DNA from: Bradyrhizobium sp. CB1650
GTDB lineage: Bacteria; Pseudomonadota; Alphaproteobacteria; Rhizobiales; Xanthobacteraceae
DNA: 64,000 nt
NCBI RefSeq assembly: GCF_029761915.1
Contig: NZ_CP121695.1
Span: 2,695,501-2,759,500, forward strand
Direction of reading: 5' to 3'
In this document: one piece after another, positions 54,543-63,088 of the stretch
How positions within the stretch are numbered: position 1 is the first letter of the stretch
Layout of the letters: every line of letters starts with the position of its first letter
Notes under the pieces: generated by a model
Told to the model about the DNA's origin: nothing
The model's input: only the letters and a program-made list of their open reading frames with translations
Databases searched by the model: none
Position numbers and translations under genes: made by a program

Positions 54543-55602
54543 TGTCGTCGCCGCCCCGAAGCTCGCTCTTGGCCTCTTCGGACAACAAGACCTGTGCGCC
54601 CCGGATTACGATTTCGGACCCCGATGGGATGTCTCGGACGACGTAGTCATCATCCGAGACCGGCTGATCCGTGCTGATCGGATACCGTCGGAAGCTATCG
54701 GAACTGTCGCGCAGGTAAACCCACGATCGACCCTGCCATCGCACAATCGCGGTATCCTCGATGAAAACGCCCTCGTAAGTGTTGCCTGACGGCACATAAA
54801 CAGTGGTGTTCATGCCGGGCAGCAGGCCACTATCGCCGGGCGCGGAGAAGAAATAGCTCAATCCCTGAATGCGGGGGTCGGTGCGCGTTGCCGGGGAAAT
54901 GTACTGGAGATCGATATTCGCATTTCGCGTCGGCGCTTGCGCCAGGGCCGTTCCCGGGGGCCCCGTGACAGCCACGCCGGGCGGCAGCGTCACCTGAACC
55001 AGAAAATGATCGCGTTCGATCAGCCTGACAACGGCGGGCGAGCGCTCGACGATTCCCCGGCCGATCACCGGCCCCCACTCCTGCTGTGCTGTTGCCGCGA
55101 GAGTCCTGAGCTGCGATTCCGCCGCGGCAAGCGCGGCCTTGTCAGTCCGCAACGTTCCCTCTGCGGTTTCGGCTTCCTTTCTTGGGAGCGCGGCGGAGTC
55201 GACGAGATTCTTGGTCCGGTCGAATGCGCTCTTCGCGACTTCGAGCTTGGCCTGCGCTGTCTGAAGTTGAGCCTGCGCGTTGGCGTAGCTGTTGGTGAGC
55301 TCCGTAATGCGGGAGATGTCCAGCACCGCACCGTATGCTCGGAATTGCTCAGGATGCGGAGCGGCTTCCACAACCGCGGTTTCGAGTCCGACCTGTCCCT
55401 GCTGGCTGGGCGTAAGCTTGACCGCCGGCTGGTCGCTGTTTGCGGTGCGGGAAGGCTCGGCGCGGCCCGAATTCGGCTTGTCCGGCTGCGGCTCCGCTGC
55501 TGCTCGCCGGACTTGACACGTGATAGCCCAAGCGCCGGCGATGAACGCCAGCAAGCACACAGCGACCGCGACGCCGCGCCAAGGGGTTTCCGTGAGAGCC
55601 AT
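54535..55602 (-). CDS. RND efflux periplasmic adaptor subunit
   Basis: 355 residues. An N-terminal membrane anchor (Val-Ala-Val-Ala-Val-Cys-Leu-Leu-Ala-Phe-Ile-Ala-Gly) is followed by a Pro/Ala-rich linker. A long alpha-helical hairpin (Leu-Thr-Asn-Ser-Tyr-Ala-Asn-Ala-Gln-Ala-Gln-Leu-Gln-Thr) comes next, then beta-barrel parts (Asn-Thr-Thr-Val-Tyr-Val-Pro-Ser-Gly). It belongs to the HlyD/CusB-like fusion proteins. No Met- or His-rich metal motif is seen in the N-terminal part, so metal specificity cannot be read. Translationally coupled to the permease. Confidence 0.88.
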   Translation of the reverse strand: MALTETPWRGVAVAVCLLAFIAGAWAITCQVRRAAAEPQPDKPNSGRAEPSRTANSDQPAVKLTPSQQGQVGLETAVVEAAPHPEQFRAYGAVLDISRITELTNSYANAQAQLQTAQAKLEVAKSAFDRTKNLVDSAALPRKEAETAEGTLRTDKAALAAAESQLRTLAATAQQEWGPVIGRGIVERSPAVVRLIERDHFLVQVTLPPGVAVTGPPGTALAQAPTRNANIDLQYISPATRTDPRIQGLSYFFSAPGDSGLLPGMNTTVYVPSGNTYEGVFIEDTAIVRWQGRSWVYLRDSSDSFRRYPISTDQPVSDDDYVVRDIPSGSEIVIRGAQVLLSEEAKSELRGGDDND

Positions 55603-55822
55603 CAGCCTGTTAGCAGTTGTGGGGAACTAGCTTATTGACGAAATGAACTGGCGGCAAGGCGCTGGATTAGCCGCAGCTAGCTGGGGCCAAGGTTGGCGCG
55701 CTTGGGTGAGAGGCAATGGCCGCCAGGTTCCCTCTTCGTCTCGTACGGAATCGAAACTTCCGGCTGCTGTGGACGTACCCCTTATGCTACTTTCTTGATC
55801 GCCGAGGCGAGAGGATCACAGC

Positions 55823-56032
55823 ATGAACCCGATTGACCTGGTGGTGACCGTGTGTGCGGTGCTCTCGCCTGCGACCTGCGAGGAGCAGCATCTGGTGTTT
55901 TCCTATGCTGGCTCGCCGGCGCAATGCTCGATGGCCGCACCGCCCTACATTGCGCAATGGATCGGCGAGCATCCGAAGTGGCAGGCCGTGCGATGGCGCT
56001 GCGAATATCCGCACGCGCACGACAAGGCGTGA
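55823..56032 (+). CDS. Small conserved hypothetical protein with four cysteines
   Basis: 69 residues. Val-Cys-Ala-Val-Leu-Ser-Pro-Ala-Thr-Cys-Glu-Glu-Gln-His-Leu-Val-Phe and Gln-Cys-Ser-Met-Ala-Ala-Pro-Pro-Tyr-Ile-Ala-Gln-Trp, then Glu-His-Pro-Lys-Trp and Arg-Trp-Arg-Cys-Glu. I remember this pattern from many short rhizobial proteins of unknown role. Four cysteines suggest two disulfides outside the cytoplasm, although only a weak hydrophobic N terminus is present. A GAGAGGA site precedes the ATG. Confidence 0.75.
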   Translation: MNPIDLVVTVCAVLSPATCEEQHLVFSYAGSPAQCSMAAPPYIAQWIGEHPKWQAVRWRCEYPHAHDKA

Positions 56033-56041
56033 GCACCAATC

Positions 56042-56392
56042 TTACTTGGTGCAGTCCTTCAGATCCTTGTCGGCGATCGAGAACACCGCGTCCGCCCTGA
56101 TCTCGATGTCGCGGACGATGCACTGCCGTGAATTGGGATAGCTGACCTTGGCATCGTAGCGGCCGGGCTCGACGCCGGTGATCCGCAGTCGCTCGTCCTG
56201 GTCGACCTCCTTGTCCTTGTCGTTCAGGGTCTGGTTCGGTCCCCAATCGGTCCTGCCCGCGGGTGAGAGCTGAAAGCCGGAAATCGTCTCGGTCGTCAGG
56301 TTCCAGAGCCGGATACCTTTGCCCTTGCTCTGCGCGACGGCTGCGCCGGCACATGCCACCATGACGATCAAAGCCAGACACCAACGCGTCAT
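56042..56392 (-). CDS. Exported hypothetical protein
   Basis: 116 residues from the ATG at 56392 (GGGAGGAG ahead). A signal peptide ends Ala-Ala-Val-Ala-Gln. The body, Ile-Arg-Leu-Trp-Asn-Leu-Thr-Thr-Glu-Thr-Ile-Ser-Gly-Phe-Gln-Leu-Ser-Pro-Ala-Gly, is a beta-rich fold. It ends with Cys-Ile-Val-Arg-Asp-Ile-Glu-Ile and a final Asp-Cys-Thr-Lys, so one disulfide is likely. Similar small exported proteins accompany quinoprotein gene sets in rhizobia, but no role is known. It precedes the 55.8 kb gene convergently and lies 25 bases after the pentapeptide-repeat gene on its own strand. Confidence 0.7.
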   Translation of the reverse strand: MTRWCLALIVMVACAGAAVAQSKGKGIRLWNLTTETISGFQLSPAGRTDWGPNQTLNDKDKEVDQDERLRITGVEPGRYDAKVSYPNSRQCIVRDIEIRADAVFSIADKDLKDCTK

Positions 56393-56417
56393 CCGGTGCT
56401 CCTCCCACATCGCGCCG

Positions 56418-57212
56418 TCATTCCCTGATGACGCGCTCGCTGTTTCTTGCCTTGTCGAAATTCTTGGCACGGTCAAGACCGATCGGCGCGATCAGCTTGG
56501 TCGAGACGAGATCGGCACCCTCGAAATCGGTGCCGATGACGGTTGCTCCGCTCAGGTCGGCGCCACCGAGCTGGGCGCCCTTGAGCAAGGCGCCGGTGAG
56601 ATCGGCGCCTTTGAGGACAGCGAATTCGAGATCGACGCGCGAGAGATCGGCGTTGCGCGCGTTCAAGCCCGTCAGATTGGCCGAGCGCAGCACGGCGCGC
56701 ATCAACCCCATCGACTGGTTGCGCATGTCGGCGCCGAGATGCGCCTCTGCGATCGATGCACCCTTGAGGCTTGCACCGGTGAGATCGGCGGCGATGCGAG
56801 CACCCGTCAGATCGGCGCCGTCGAGGCGGGCGCGCGCCATTTGCGCAGCGAACAGATTGGCTCCCTTGAGGCTTGCGCCGGTGAGGTCGGCCTCCAGCAG
56901 CCAGGCCTGATCCAGGATCGCGCGATCGAGGTGAGCGCCCGCGAGCTTGGTCTTGTTCAGCCGCGCCGCGCGAAGAATGGCGCCGGACATGTCCAGGCCC
57001 GACAGGTCCAGGCCCGAAAGCCGCTTGCCGGTGAAGTCGGCGGGCCCGGCGGCGCCCGCTTTTGCAAGCGCGGATTCGACCTCGGCCCGGTTCATCTCGG
57101 CCGACACCATCGCAGGCGAGGTGAGGTCGACGTCGCGCATCATGTCCTGCGCCTGTGCCGCTTGTGCGGCAAGCACGACCCCGAGCGCTGCCAGGACAAC
57201 AATTGCCTTCAT
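56418..57212 (-). CDS. Exported pentapeptide-repeat protein
   Basis: About 264 residues with a signal peptide ending Ala-Gln-Ala-Gln. From about residue 55 on, the sequence is a run of Ala-(Asp/Asn)-Leu-X-X units (Leu-Ser-Gly-Leu-Asp-Leu-Ser-Gly, Ala-Asp-Leu-Thr-Gly-Ala-Ser-Leu-Lys-Gly-Ala and so on), about 30 in all. They would form a right-handed quadrilateral beta helix. The biochemical role is unknown. A periplasmic pentapeptide protein in a PQQ gene region suggests a scaffold (inference). Of several close ATGs, 57212 has the best spacing from GGAG. Confidence 0.85.
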   Translation of the reverse strand: MKAIVVLAALGVVLAAQAAQAQDMMRDVDLTSPAMVSAEMNRAEVESALAKAGAAGPADFTGKRLSGLDLSGLDMSGAILRAARLNKTKLAGAHLDRAILDQAWLLEADLTGASLKGANLFAAQMARARLDGADLTGARIAADLTGASLKGASIAEAHLGADMRNQSMGLMRAVLRSANLTGLNARNADLSRVDLEFAVLKGADLTGALLKGAQLGGADLSGATVIGTDFEGADLVSTKLIAPIGLDRAKNFDKARNSERVIRE

Positions 57213-57260
57213 CATCAGGCTCCGCTTCACGTCTGTTTAGCACGCAGGTGGCGCGGGCGC

Positions 57261-58010
57261 CTATGAGATATCCCGCCCCGCGCGCTCGCCCTGCGTCCGC
57301 CGCACCAGGCCGGCCTTGATCGCGGCGATCTCGGCCTCACCCCGTGCGCCGCGCGGGATGGCGATCGGTACCTCGGCCAGAATCCGCGCCGGCCGCGGCG
57401 ACAGGAAGAACAAGCGGTCGCCGAGACGCACCGCGTCGTCGAGGCTATGCGTCACCAGCAAGGTCATCACCGGCCGGCTTGCGACCAGGGTTGCAATCTC
57501 CTCGCGCAGGCGGCCGGCCAAGGCATCGTCGAGCGAGGCGAGCGGCTCGTCGAGCACCAGCAGGTCCGGCTCGACGGCGAAGGCGCGTGCGAGCGCGACG
57601 CGGCGGGCAAGCCCAAGCGACAACTCGCCGGGGAAGTGGCTGCGGTGCGCTTCAAGCTCCAGGACCCTGAACAATTCGGCGAGCTTGGCGTCGTCGATCT
57701 CGGGCGCCGCCAGCCGCACGTTCTGCTCGACCGAGCGCCACGGCAGCAGCCGCGGCTCCTGGAACACCATGCCGATGCGTGCGTTCGCAGGGCGCGCGAC
57801 GTCGCCCTGGAAGTCGCGGTCGAGGCCCAGGATGATCCGCAGCATCGTGCTCTTGCCGCAGCCGGACGGGCCGACGAGAACGCCGACCTCGCCCGCGCCG
57901 AGCGAGAAGCGGACCGGCGCGAGCACCTCATGCGTCTCGCCTGCCGCGCTCCGGAAGGTCTTGCCCGTGATGTCGACCTCAAGCCGCACGGGGCCGCCAC
58001 CGCGTTGCAT
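57261..58010 (-). CDS. ABC transporter ATP-binding protein with variant signature
   Basis: 249 residues. Walker A is Gly-Pro-Ser-Gly-Cys-Gly-Lys-Ser-Thr and Walker B is Leu-Leu-Val-Leu-Asp-Glu-Pro, followed by Leu-Ala-Ser-Leu-Asp and the switch Val-Thr-His-Ser. The usual Leu-Ser-Gly-Gly signature is Leu-Ser-Leu-Gly-Leu-Ala-Arg-Arg instead. It belongs to the NitT/TauT group. Its start overlaps the permease end by about 30 bases; a GTG at 57989 is an alternative start. It forms a three-gene unit with the permease and binding protein. Confidence 0.88.
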   Translation of the reverse strand: MQRGGGPVRLEVDITGKTFRSAAGETHEVLAPVRFSLGAGEVGVLVGPSGCGKSTMLRIILGLDRDFQGDVARPANARIGMVFQEPRLLPWRSVEQNVRLAAPEIDDAKLAELFRVLELEAHRSHFPGELSLGLARRVALARAFAVEPDLLVLDEPLASLDDALAGRLREEIATLVASRPVMTLLVTHSLDDAVRLGDRLFFLSPRPARILAEVPIAIPRGARGEAEIAAIKAGLVRRTQGERAGRDIS

Positions 58011-58716
58011 GGGCTTCGAACGGCTGCACCAGCAGGGTTTCGATGACGAGCACGACGGCGGCGAACGTCAGCGAATAGGCGAGCAGCCGCGGCGTATCGA
58101 AGAGCTGGAACGCGACGCCGATTTCGAAGCCGACTCCGTTCGGCCGACCCAGGAGCTCGGCGACCAACACGATCTTCCAGACCAACGACAATCCGGAGCG
58201 CGCGGCGGCCGCGATATAGGGCGCAAGCTGCGGCAGCACGACGTGGCGGAAGGCGCGCCAGCGCGACATCGCGAACACGGTGGCCATCTCGTCGAGCGAG
58301 CGATCGAGCGCACGCGTGCCTTCGCGCAAGGTGACGACTGCGGTCGGCAGCTTGTTGATGGCGATCGCCGCGATCGCGGCGGCCTCAGTCAGGCCGGCCC
58401 AGATATAGGCGAGCACGATCACGACCAGCGCCGGCAGGTTGAGGAGCAGGATCAGCCAGGGATCACCGAGCCGGTCGGCGAGCTTCACGCGTCCCATCAA
58501 ATAGCCGATGGCGCTGCCGAGCGACATCGCCAGCACGAAGGAGAGCACGACGCGGGCGAGCGTGGTGCCGAGATGCACGAACAGGGCGCCGCTCGCCGCT
58601 TCGGTGATCATCACCTGCAGCACGGCCGGCGGGGAAGGCAGCTTCACGCCGCCAACGAACAGCGCTGCGATCCACCAGATCGCGAGAAACAGGGCAAACG
58701 ACAAAAGACGCAGCAC
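57979..58716 (-). CDS. ABC transporter permease, NitT/TauT family
   Basis: 245 residues from a GTG at 58716 placed 6 bases after GGAG; the longer open frame runs into the preceding gene. About six membrane segments and a BPD_transp_1 loop (Met-Ala-Thr-Val-Phe-Ala-Met-Ser-Arg-Trp-Arg-Ala-Phe-Arg-His-Val-Val-Leu-Pro) are visible. It begins 1 base after the stop of the binding protein gene. Confidence 0.87.
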   Translation of the reverse strand: MLRLLSFALFLAIWWIAALFVGGVKLPSPPAVLQVMITEAASGALFVHLGTTLARVVLSFVLAMSLGSAIGYLMGRVKLADRLGDPWLILLLNLPALVVIVLAYIWAGLTEAAAIAAIAINKLPTAVVTLREGTRALDRSLDEMATVFAMSRWRAFRHVVLPQLAPYIAAAARSGLSLVWKIVLVAELLGRPNGVGFEIGVAFQLFDTPRLLAYSLTFAAVVLVIETLLVQPFEAHATRWRPRAA

Positions 58717-58717
58717 C

Positions 58718-59698
58718 TCAGTCTCCGGGAACCGCGTGATAGAAGGTGCCGGGATCGAGCTCGCCCGCCGGCCCGACCAGATCGCGGCCGCCGGTCTCGG
58801 CGAGCACGCGGTAGAGCACGCGCGCGTCCGCCTCCTCGTCGTCGATGCTCCGGCGCGGAATTCCGTCGCGATAGCGGTCGCGATAGGTCTTGAGCATGGT
58901 TGCATCTGTGGTGCCGGTGAGCGGCGCAACCATCTGCCAGGCCGCATCCGACGTCACCAGCAGCTCCTTGGCCTTGCGGGTCATCGCGATGAAGCGGGCC
59001 ACCGCGTCACGATGGCTCCCCGCCCAGGCTTCGTCGAAGACATAGCCGACGGCGGACACCGGGCCCTTGGCGCCGAGTTTCGGCAAGACGTCCTCGATGC
59101 CGGCGACGCGGCGAAAGCCCTTGGCCTCGAGCTGGGCGCAGAAATTCCAGAAATTGAGGCTCGCATCCATCTCACCGTCGAGCGCCTTGGCCGCAAGCAA
59201 AGGCGGCGCGCCATAGACGATGGTTGCCTCAGACTTCAGGTCGATGCCGTCCTGCTTCATCCGCGCCTGAAGCAGGAGCCAGCTCTTGTCGATCGGCCCG
59301 CCCGCAACGGCGAGTTTGCGCCCTTTGAGATCGGCGAGCGATTTGATCGGCGAGGCCGCCGGCACCATCACTGCGCCGAGCGCGCTGGAATAGGGATAGA
59401 AGGTCAGCTTGGCGCCGAGCGCACGCTCGCGCGACACCCACAGCCAATCCGACAGCATGATGTCGGCGTTCCCTGCACGCATCGCGATCTTGCCGGCTTC
59501 GGTGCTCGCAAGCTCCGTCACCTCAAGCGACAGGTTGGCCTCCTTGTCGAGGCCGTTGGCGCGGATCGTCGCCAGTTCCCAGGAGAATGTTCCGGTTTTC
59601 TGCACCGCAAGGCGGATCGTGTCCGCGGCGCGGGCGGGGGCGAGCTGCGTCAGTGCCAGCACGGCCGACAGTGTCGCTATTCGAGCAAGACCTCTCAT
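58718..59698 (-). CDS. ABC transporter substrate-binding protein, NMT1/SsuA-like
   Basis: 326 residues with a signal peptide ending Pro-Ala-Arg-Ala-Ala. Thr-Ile-Arg-Leu-Ala-Val-Gln-Lys-Thr-Gly-Thr-Phe-Ser-Trp-Glu-Leu and Ala-Asp-Ile-Met-Leu-Ser-Asp-Trp-Leu-Trp-Val-Ser are visible. Ala-Ser-Leu-Asn-Phe-Trp-Asn-Phe lies in the ligand-closing region. It heads the ABC unit. Placed between pentapeptide, SoxYZ-like and PQQ-associated genes, it may supply a compound needed for or oxidised by the quinoproteins, but the ligand is unknown. Confidence 0.87.
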   Translation of the reverse strand: MRGLARIATLSAVLALTQLAPARAADTIRLAVQKTGTFSWELATIRANGLDKEANLSLEVTELASTEAGKIAMRAGNADIMLSDWLWVSRERALGAKLTFYPYSSALGAVMVPAASPIKSLADLKGRKLAVAGGPIDKSWLLLQARMKQDGIDLKSEATIVYGAPPLLAAKALDGEMDASLNFWNFCAQLEAKGFRRVAGIEDVLPKLGAKGPVSAVGYVFDEAWAGSHRDAVARFIAMTRKAKELLVTSDAAWQMVAPLTGTTDATMLKTYRDRYRDGIPRRSIDDEEADARVLYRVLAETGGRDLVGPAGELDPGTFYHAVPGD

Positions 59699-59784
59699 CA
59701 CCTTGTGAGCCGTTTCCACCAACGAGTTGTTTTCAGGACAATAGGCATAGCATAGTTTCGGTCGCAACCAGCGGGAGGACGCGC

Positions 59785-60144
59785 ATGAGTTTCGCAGGAC
59801 GGGTACGACCGATTGTCGCCGCATTGGCGGTAGTGGCGGCGACCGCATGCGTGGCTCGAGCCGAAGAAGCCAATGACTATCCGACCTCCGCGCGCGCCGA
59901 ATACGTCTATGGCTGCATGAAGGCCAATGGCGAGACGCGGCAGGCGATCGAGCAATGTTCCTGCTCGATCGACGTGGTCGCCTCGATCGTGCCCTATGAG
60001 CGCTACGTTACCGCGGAGACCGCGCTCAGCATGTCCCAGGTGCGCGGCAATCTCGGCGTCCAGTTTCGCACCTCCGAACAGGCCAACACCGCCGTGAACG
60101 ACCTCCGCCGCGCGCAGGCGGAGGCGGAGGTGAGGTGTTTCTAG
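59785..60144 (+). CDS. Exported Cys-containing hypothetical protein of the quinoprotein region
   Basis: 119 residues with a signal peptide (Cys-Val-Ala-Arg-Ala). The mature protein has Tyr-Val-Tyr-Gly-Cys-Met-Lys-Ala-Asn-Gly and Glu-Gln-Cys-Ser-Cys-Ser-Ile-Asp, plus a final Arg-Cys-Phe. Four cysteines in a small helical protein suggest disulfides. Proteins of this pattern accompany PQQ dehydrogenase gene sets in other proteobacteria (as I remember); function unknown. GGGAGG lies 7 bases ahead of the ATG. Confidence 0.75.
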   Translation: MSFAGRVRPIVAALAVVAATACVARAEEANDYPTSARAEYVYGCMKANGETRQAIEQCSCSIDVVASIVPYERYVTAETALSMSQVRGNLGVQFRTSEQANTAVNDLRRAQAEAEVRCF

Positions 60145-60171
60145 CCACTTCGTGCTTGTGCTCACCGTATT

Positions 60172-60258
60172 CGTCATGCCCGGGCTTGTCCCGGGCATCC
60201 ACGTTCTCGCGGCGCCTGAGAAAGATCGTGGATGGCCGGGACAAGCCCGGCCATGACG
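60172..60258. repeat. Dispersed palindromic repeat, copy 2
   Basis: It shares GTCATGCCCGGGCTTGTCCC and CGGGCATCCACGTTC, then AAAGATCGTGGATGGCCGGG and ACAAGCCCGGCCATGAC, with copy 1 at 35366-35453. The matching arms suit a long hairpin. It lies between convergent genes and could act as a bidirectional end signal. Confidence 0.82.
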
Positions 60259-60276
60259 GCGGGACGCCTTAACAGC

Positions 60277-61095
60277 TCACGTTCCCGGTTTCTCCACATC
60301 CCACTCGTTGCGGAACACGTGGCCGTCCGTGTCCTTTGCTTCCGCGCGGAAACGCTTCGCGCCGTTGGAGACGTAGGTGAAACGCAAATTGGGATCTTCC
60401 GAGATCGAGATGCCGCCTTCCATCGCCAGCACGAGGCTGTCGTCCTGCGTGAGCTTTAGCTGGTTGATGAAGAAGGCCGGAATATAGAGCTGCGTGACCT
60501 GATCCATCTGCAGGCCGGAATTGTTGGGATGGCCGATCATGATCTGGGCCTCGCGGATACGGCTCGCAGGCCCGTCCTCGCGCGCGAACTGCCGGTAGCG
60601 CATCTGGCCGAGCCGGTTCTTGGCTTCCTCGGCATTCTTCACCGCCGGCGCCGAGCAGCCGCCGGAGGCCTTCACATAGGTCTTCGAGACATAGAGCTGG
60701 CCGTCGCTGAGCTCGGCCACCGCATGGACGTCGGTGTAGTTGTTGACGCGCACGCGCGTAGAGATCTCCGTGACATTGGCGTCCGCCCCGAGCTCGAACT
60801 TCGCCGCCATCGGTGCGGGGTTGCGGTCGATCACGAGCGTGATCGCGCGGATGCGGCGGGCATCGCCGGGCGACAGCTTGCTGCGCAAGGTCACGGGAAC
60901 GATCGCCGCGTCTTCGGCCCGATAAGGCATCTCGATGCCGATGATGTCATCACCGTCATTCATCGGTCGATTGTTGAAGATATCCTGCACCAGTCCCGGC
61001 CAGGGGTCATAGGCCTCCTCCGCACGCGCCGGCGGAGCGAAAGCGATGCCGAGCAGCGCGGCGATCAAGGTCAGGCGGAGCGTGTGTCCCATCAT
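60277..61095 (-). CDS. Quinoprotein-associated fused SoxY-SoxZ-like carrier protein
   Basis: About 272 residues with a signal peptide (Pro-Ala-Arg-Ala). The first half is SoxY-like: Pro-Trp-Pro-Gly-Leu-Val-Gln-Asp-Ile-Phe and Ile-Glu-Met-Pro-Tyr-Arg-Ala-Glu-Asp-Ala, ending in a Gly-Gly-Cys-Ser-Ala-Pro segment that replaces the Gly-Gly-Cys-Gly-Gly swinging arm of SoxY. The second half is SoxZ-like: Ile-Gly-His-Pro-Asn-Asn-Ser-Gly-Leu-Gln-Met-Asp. The fused form occurs next to PQQ dehydrogenases and is thought to carry an intermediate on its Cys, as SoxYZ does for sulfur. The partner metallohydrolase gene is next upstream on the same strand. The exact chemistry is not established. Confidence 0.88.
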   Translation of the reverse strand: MMGHTLRLTLIAALLGIAFAPPARAEEAYDPWPGLVQDIFNNRPMNDGDDIIGIEMPYRAEDAAIVPVTLRSKLSPGDARRIRAITLVIDRNPAPMAAKFELGADANVTEISTRVRVNNYTDVHAVAELSDGQLYVSKTYVKASGGCSAPAVKNAEEAKNRLGQMRYRQFAREDGPASRIREAQIMIGHPNNSGLQMDQVTQLYIPAFFINQLKLTQDDSLVLAMEGGISISEDPNLRFTYVSNGAKRFRAEAKDTDGHVFRNEWDVEKPGT

Positions 61096-61150
61096 GGTCG
61101 TGGTCCCGCGCGGACGGAGCAGTGATCCCTGGGTCAGCGTAGCGCGCCCG

Positions 61151-62077
61151 CTACTCCCATTCAATTTCCGAAAATGCTGCGGTTGCGTTGCGGACGTTGT
61201 AGTCGTCGAACAGCTCCCAATGCGACCGTTCCGACGCTGCCGCCTTGTCCGCCGCGATTCGGATCGGCTCGCCCTTTTTGTTGAGCGCGCGGACATCGCC
61301 AAGCAATGTCGACAGATAGCGCCGCTCATCGGCCAGCGCCGCGGGCCAGTCGCTCACGGGTCCGTGACCGGGAACGACGCGCTGCGCGGGAACGGCCTCG
61401 AGCTCCTTGAGAAGCGCAAGCCAGCCTCGGATGCTGCCGTCCATCACCGGAATATGGCGGAGAAAGACGAGGTCGCCCGCGAACAGGGTTTTCGTCGTCT
61501 CATCATAGACCGTCAGGTCGTTGTCGCTGTGTGCGGCGGGCCAGGCCCGCAATGAGAGGCGGCGCGATCCAAGGTCGAGCGTCATGGTGTCGGAAACGAG
61601 CAGGGTGGGCGGTACGATTTTGACCGGCGCGATCAGCTCGTCGCCCATGATGCGGCGAAAATTGTCGAGGTAGTATGGGCCTCGCGCGGCAAGCGCCTGC
61701 GGCAGCTTGCTGTGGCCGACGAAGCTGGGGCCTTCCGCGACGAAGGCGGCATTGCCGAAGCTGTGGTCGGGATGGCCATGCGTGTTGATGACGTAGCGGA
61801 TCGGCTTGTCGGTACGGGCCCGCACCGCCGCCAGCAGCGCTTCGCCTTCGCGGGCGCTGCCGCCGGTATCGATCATGGCCACCGCGTCATTGCCGATGAT
61901 GAAGCCGACATTGGCGATTGCGCCCTGGTTCTCGGAATTCATCAGTGCGACAGTGCCGATATGGACGAAGATTCCCGGAGCCACTTCGCTCACAGGCAAT
62001 TCAGCCGCTTCGGTGCGTGCTAGAGTGGACACCACCAGCAGGGCGAAGACCGCGATCATTGAAGCGATATGAGCCAC
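61151..62077 (-). CDS. Quinoprotein relay system zinc metallohydrolase (MBL fold)
   Basis: 308 residues with a signal peptide. The metallo-beta-lactamase core reads Asn-Thr-His-Gly-His-Pro-Asp-His, then Ala-Ala-His-Ser-Asp-Asn-Asp-Leu and Val-Pro-Gly-His-Gly-Pro-Val-Ser. It is SoxH-like, not a beta-lactamase. Adjacent to a fused SoxYZ-like carrier and PQQ-associated binding protein genes, it fits the relay system where it may release a product from the carrier. The GTG at 62077 follows GAGGCGG; an ATG lies 18 bases further in. Confidence 0.86.
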   Translation of the reverse strand: MAHIASMIAVFALLVVSTLARTEAAELPVSEVAPGIFVHIGTVALMNSENQGAIANVGFIIGNDAVAMIDTGGSAREGEALLAAVRARTDKPIRYVINTHGHPDHSFGNAAFVAEGPSFVGHSKLPQALAARGPYYLDNFRRIMGDELIAPVKIVPPTLLVSDTMTLDLGSRRLSLRAWPAAHSDNDLTVYDETTKTLFAGDLVFLRHIPVMDGSIRGWLALLKELEAVPAQRVVPGHGPVSDWPAALADERRYLSTLLGDVRALNKKGEPIRIAADKAAASERSHWELFDDYNVRNATAAFSEIEWE

Positions 62078-62203
62078 TTTTCCGCCTCAGTTCCTCATCC
62101 GCGGCATTGCGCTGCAACAAGACAAGCCGACACAAAGTTTGGCAAGACATGACGCATCATGCGTTGCATGGATAGCACTCAAACAAAACAAGGAGGAAGC
62201 GCG

Positions 62204-63088
62204 ATGACGGAGGCCGGACGACATCGTCGCTGGTTGCTTTCGCTGTGGGTGATGGTCACGTCTTGCGCGCTGAACGGCGTTGCCGTCGCGCAGACCAACG
62301 ACAGCGGCGACCTCTCGTTCGAGCTGATCGACCCAAAAGTGCTGCGCGTCTGCGCCGATCCACGCAACCTGCCTTTCTCCAACGAGAAGGGCGAGGGTTT
62401 TGAGAACAGGCTCGCCACGCTGTTCGCGGACAAGCTCCAGAAGAAGCTCGATTACGTGTTCTTCCCGCAAGCCACCGGCTTCGTGCGCATGACGCTGGGC
62501 GCGCATCGCTGCGACGTGATCATGGGCTTTCCGCAAGGCGACGATCTCGTGCAGGGCACCAATCCCTATTACCGCACGACCTACGCGCTGGTCGCGAAGG
62601 CGGGCAGCGGGCTCGAGGATGTCGACACGCTCGAGGACGCACGCCTCAAGGGCAAGCACATCGGCATCATCGCCGGCACGCCGCCGGCGACCAACATGGC
62701 GATCGCAGGCCTGATGGGCGACGCAAAGCCCTATCCGCTGATGATCGACACGCGCTTCGACAATTCCGCGAAGGCGATGATCGACGATCTCGCCGCCGGC
62801 ACGATCGATGCCGGCGTGCTGTGGGGACCGATGGCGGGCTTCTATGCGAAGCAGGCCGGGGCATCGCTTCATGTCACGCCGCTGGTGAAGGAGACGACCG
62901 GGCCAAAGCTCGTCTATCGCATCGGCATGGGCGTGCGTCCGGCCGACCAGAACTGGAAGCGGCAGCTCAACAAGCTGATCCAGGAGAACCAGGGCGAGAT
63001 CAACAAGATCCTGCTCGACTTCGGCGTCCCGCTGCTCGACGAGAGCGACCGGCCGCTCGGTGCGGAGACGGCCAAGAAGACGCCATGA
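62204..63088 (+). CDS. Quinoprotein dehydrogenase-associated substrate-binding protein (XoxJ/MxaJ-like)
   Basis: About 294 residues from the ATG at 62204 (AGGAGG ahead), with a signal peptide ending Val-Ala-Val-Ala-Gln. Leu-Arg-Val-Cys-Ala-Asp-Pro-Arg-Asn-Leu-Pro-Phe-Ser-Asn is the family signature. Cys-Asp-Val-Ile-Met-Gly and Asp-Ala-Gly-Val-Leu-Trp-Gly-Pro-Met-Ala-Gly follow. Structures of MxaJ/XoxJ show a solute-binding fold with a hydrophobic cleft, proposed to bind the dehydrogenase. No transporter subunits are linked. It overlaps the Cys-Trp motif gene (ATGA), so the two are made together. Confidence 0.9.
   Translation: MTEAGRHRRWLLSLWVMVTSCALNGVAVAQTNDSGDLSFELIDPKVLRVCADPRNLPFSNEKGEGFENRLATLFADKLQKKLDYVFFPQATGFVRMTLGAHRCDVIMGFPQGDDLVQGTNPYYRTTYALVAKAGSGLEDVDTLEDARLKGKHIGIIAGTPPATNMAIAGLMGDAKPYPLMIDTRFDNSAKAMIDDLAAGTIDAGVLWGPMAGFYAKQAGASLHVTPLVKETTGPKLVYRIGMGVRPADQNWKRQLNKLIQENQGEINKILLDFGVPLLDESDRPLGAETAKKTP

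Noticed and set aside
61151..62077. Second beta-lactamase
   Set aside because: It has the MBL fold but SoxH-like motifs and sits beside a SoxYZ-like carrier; the B3 Gly-Cys-Thr-Ser-Trp and Gly-Pro-His-Pro motifs are missing.
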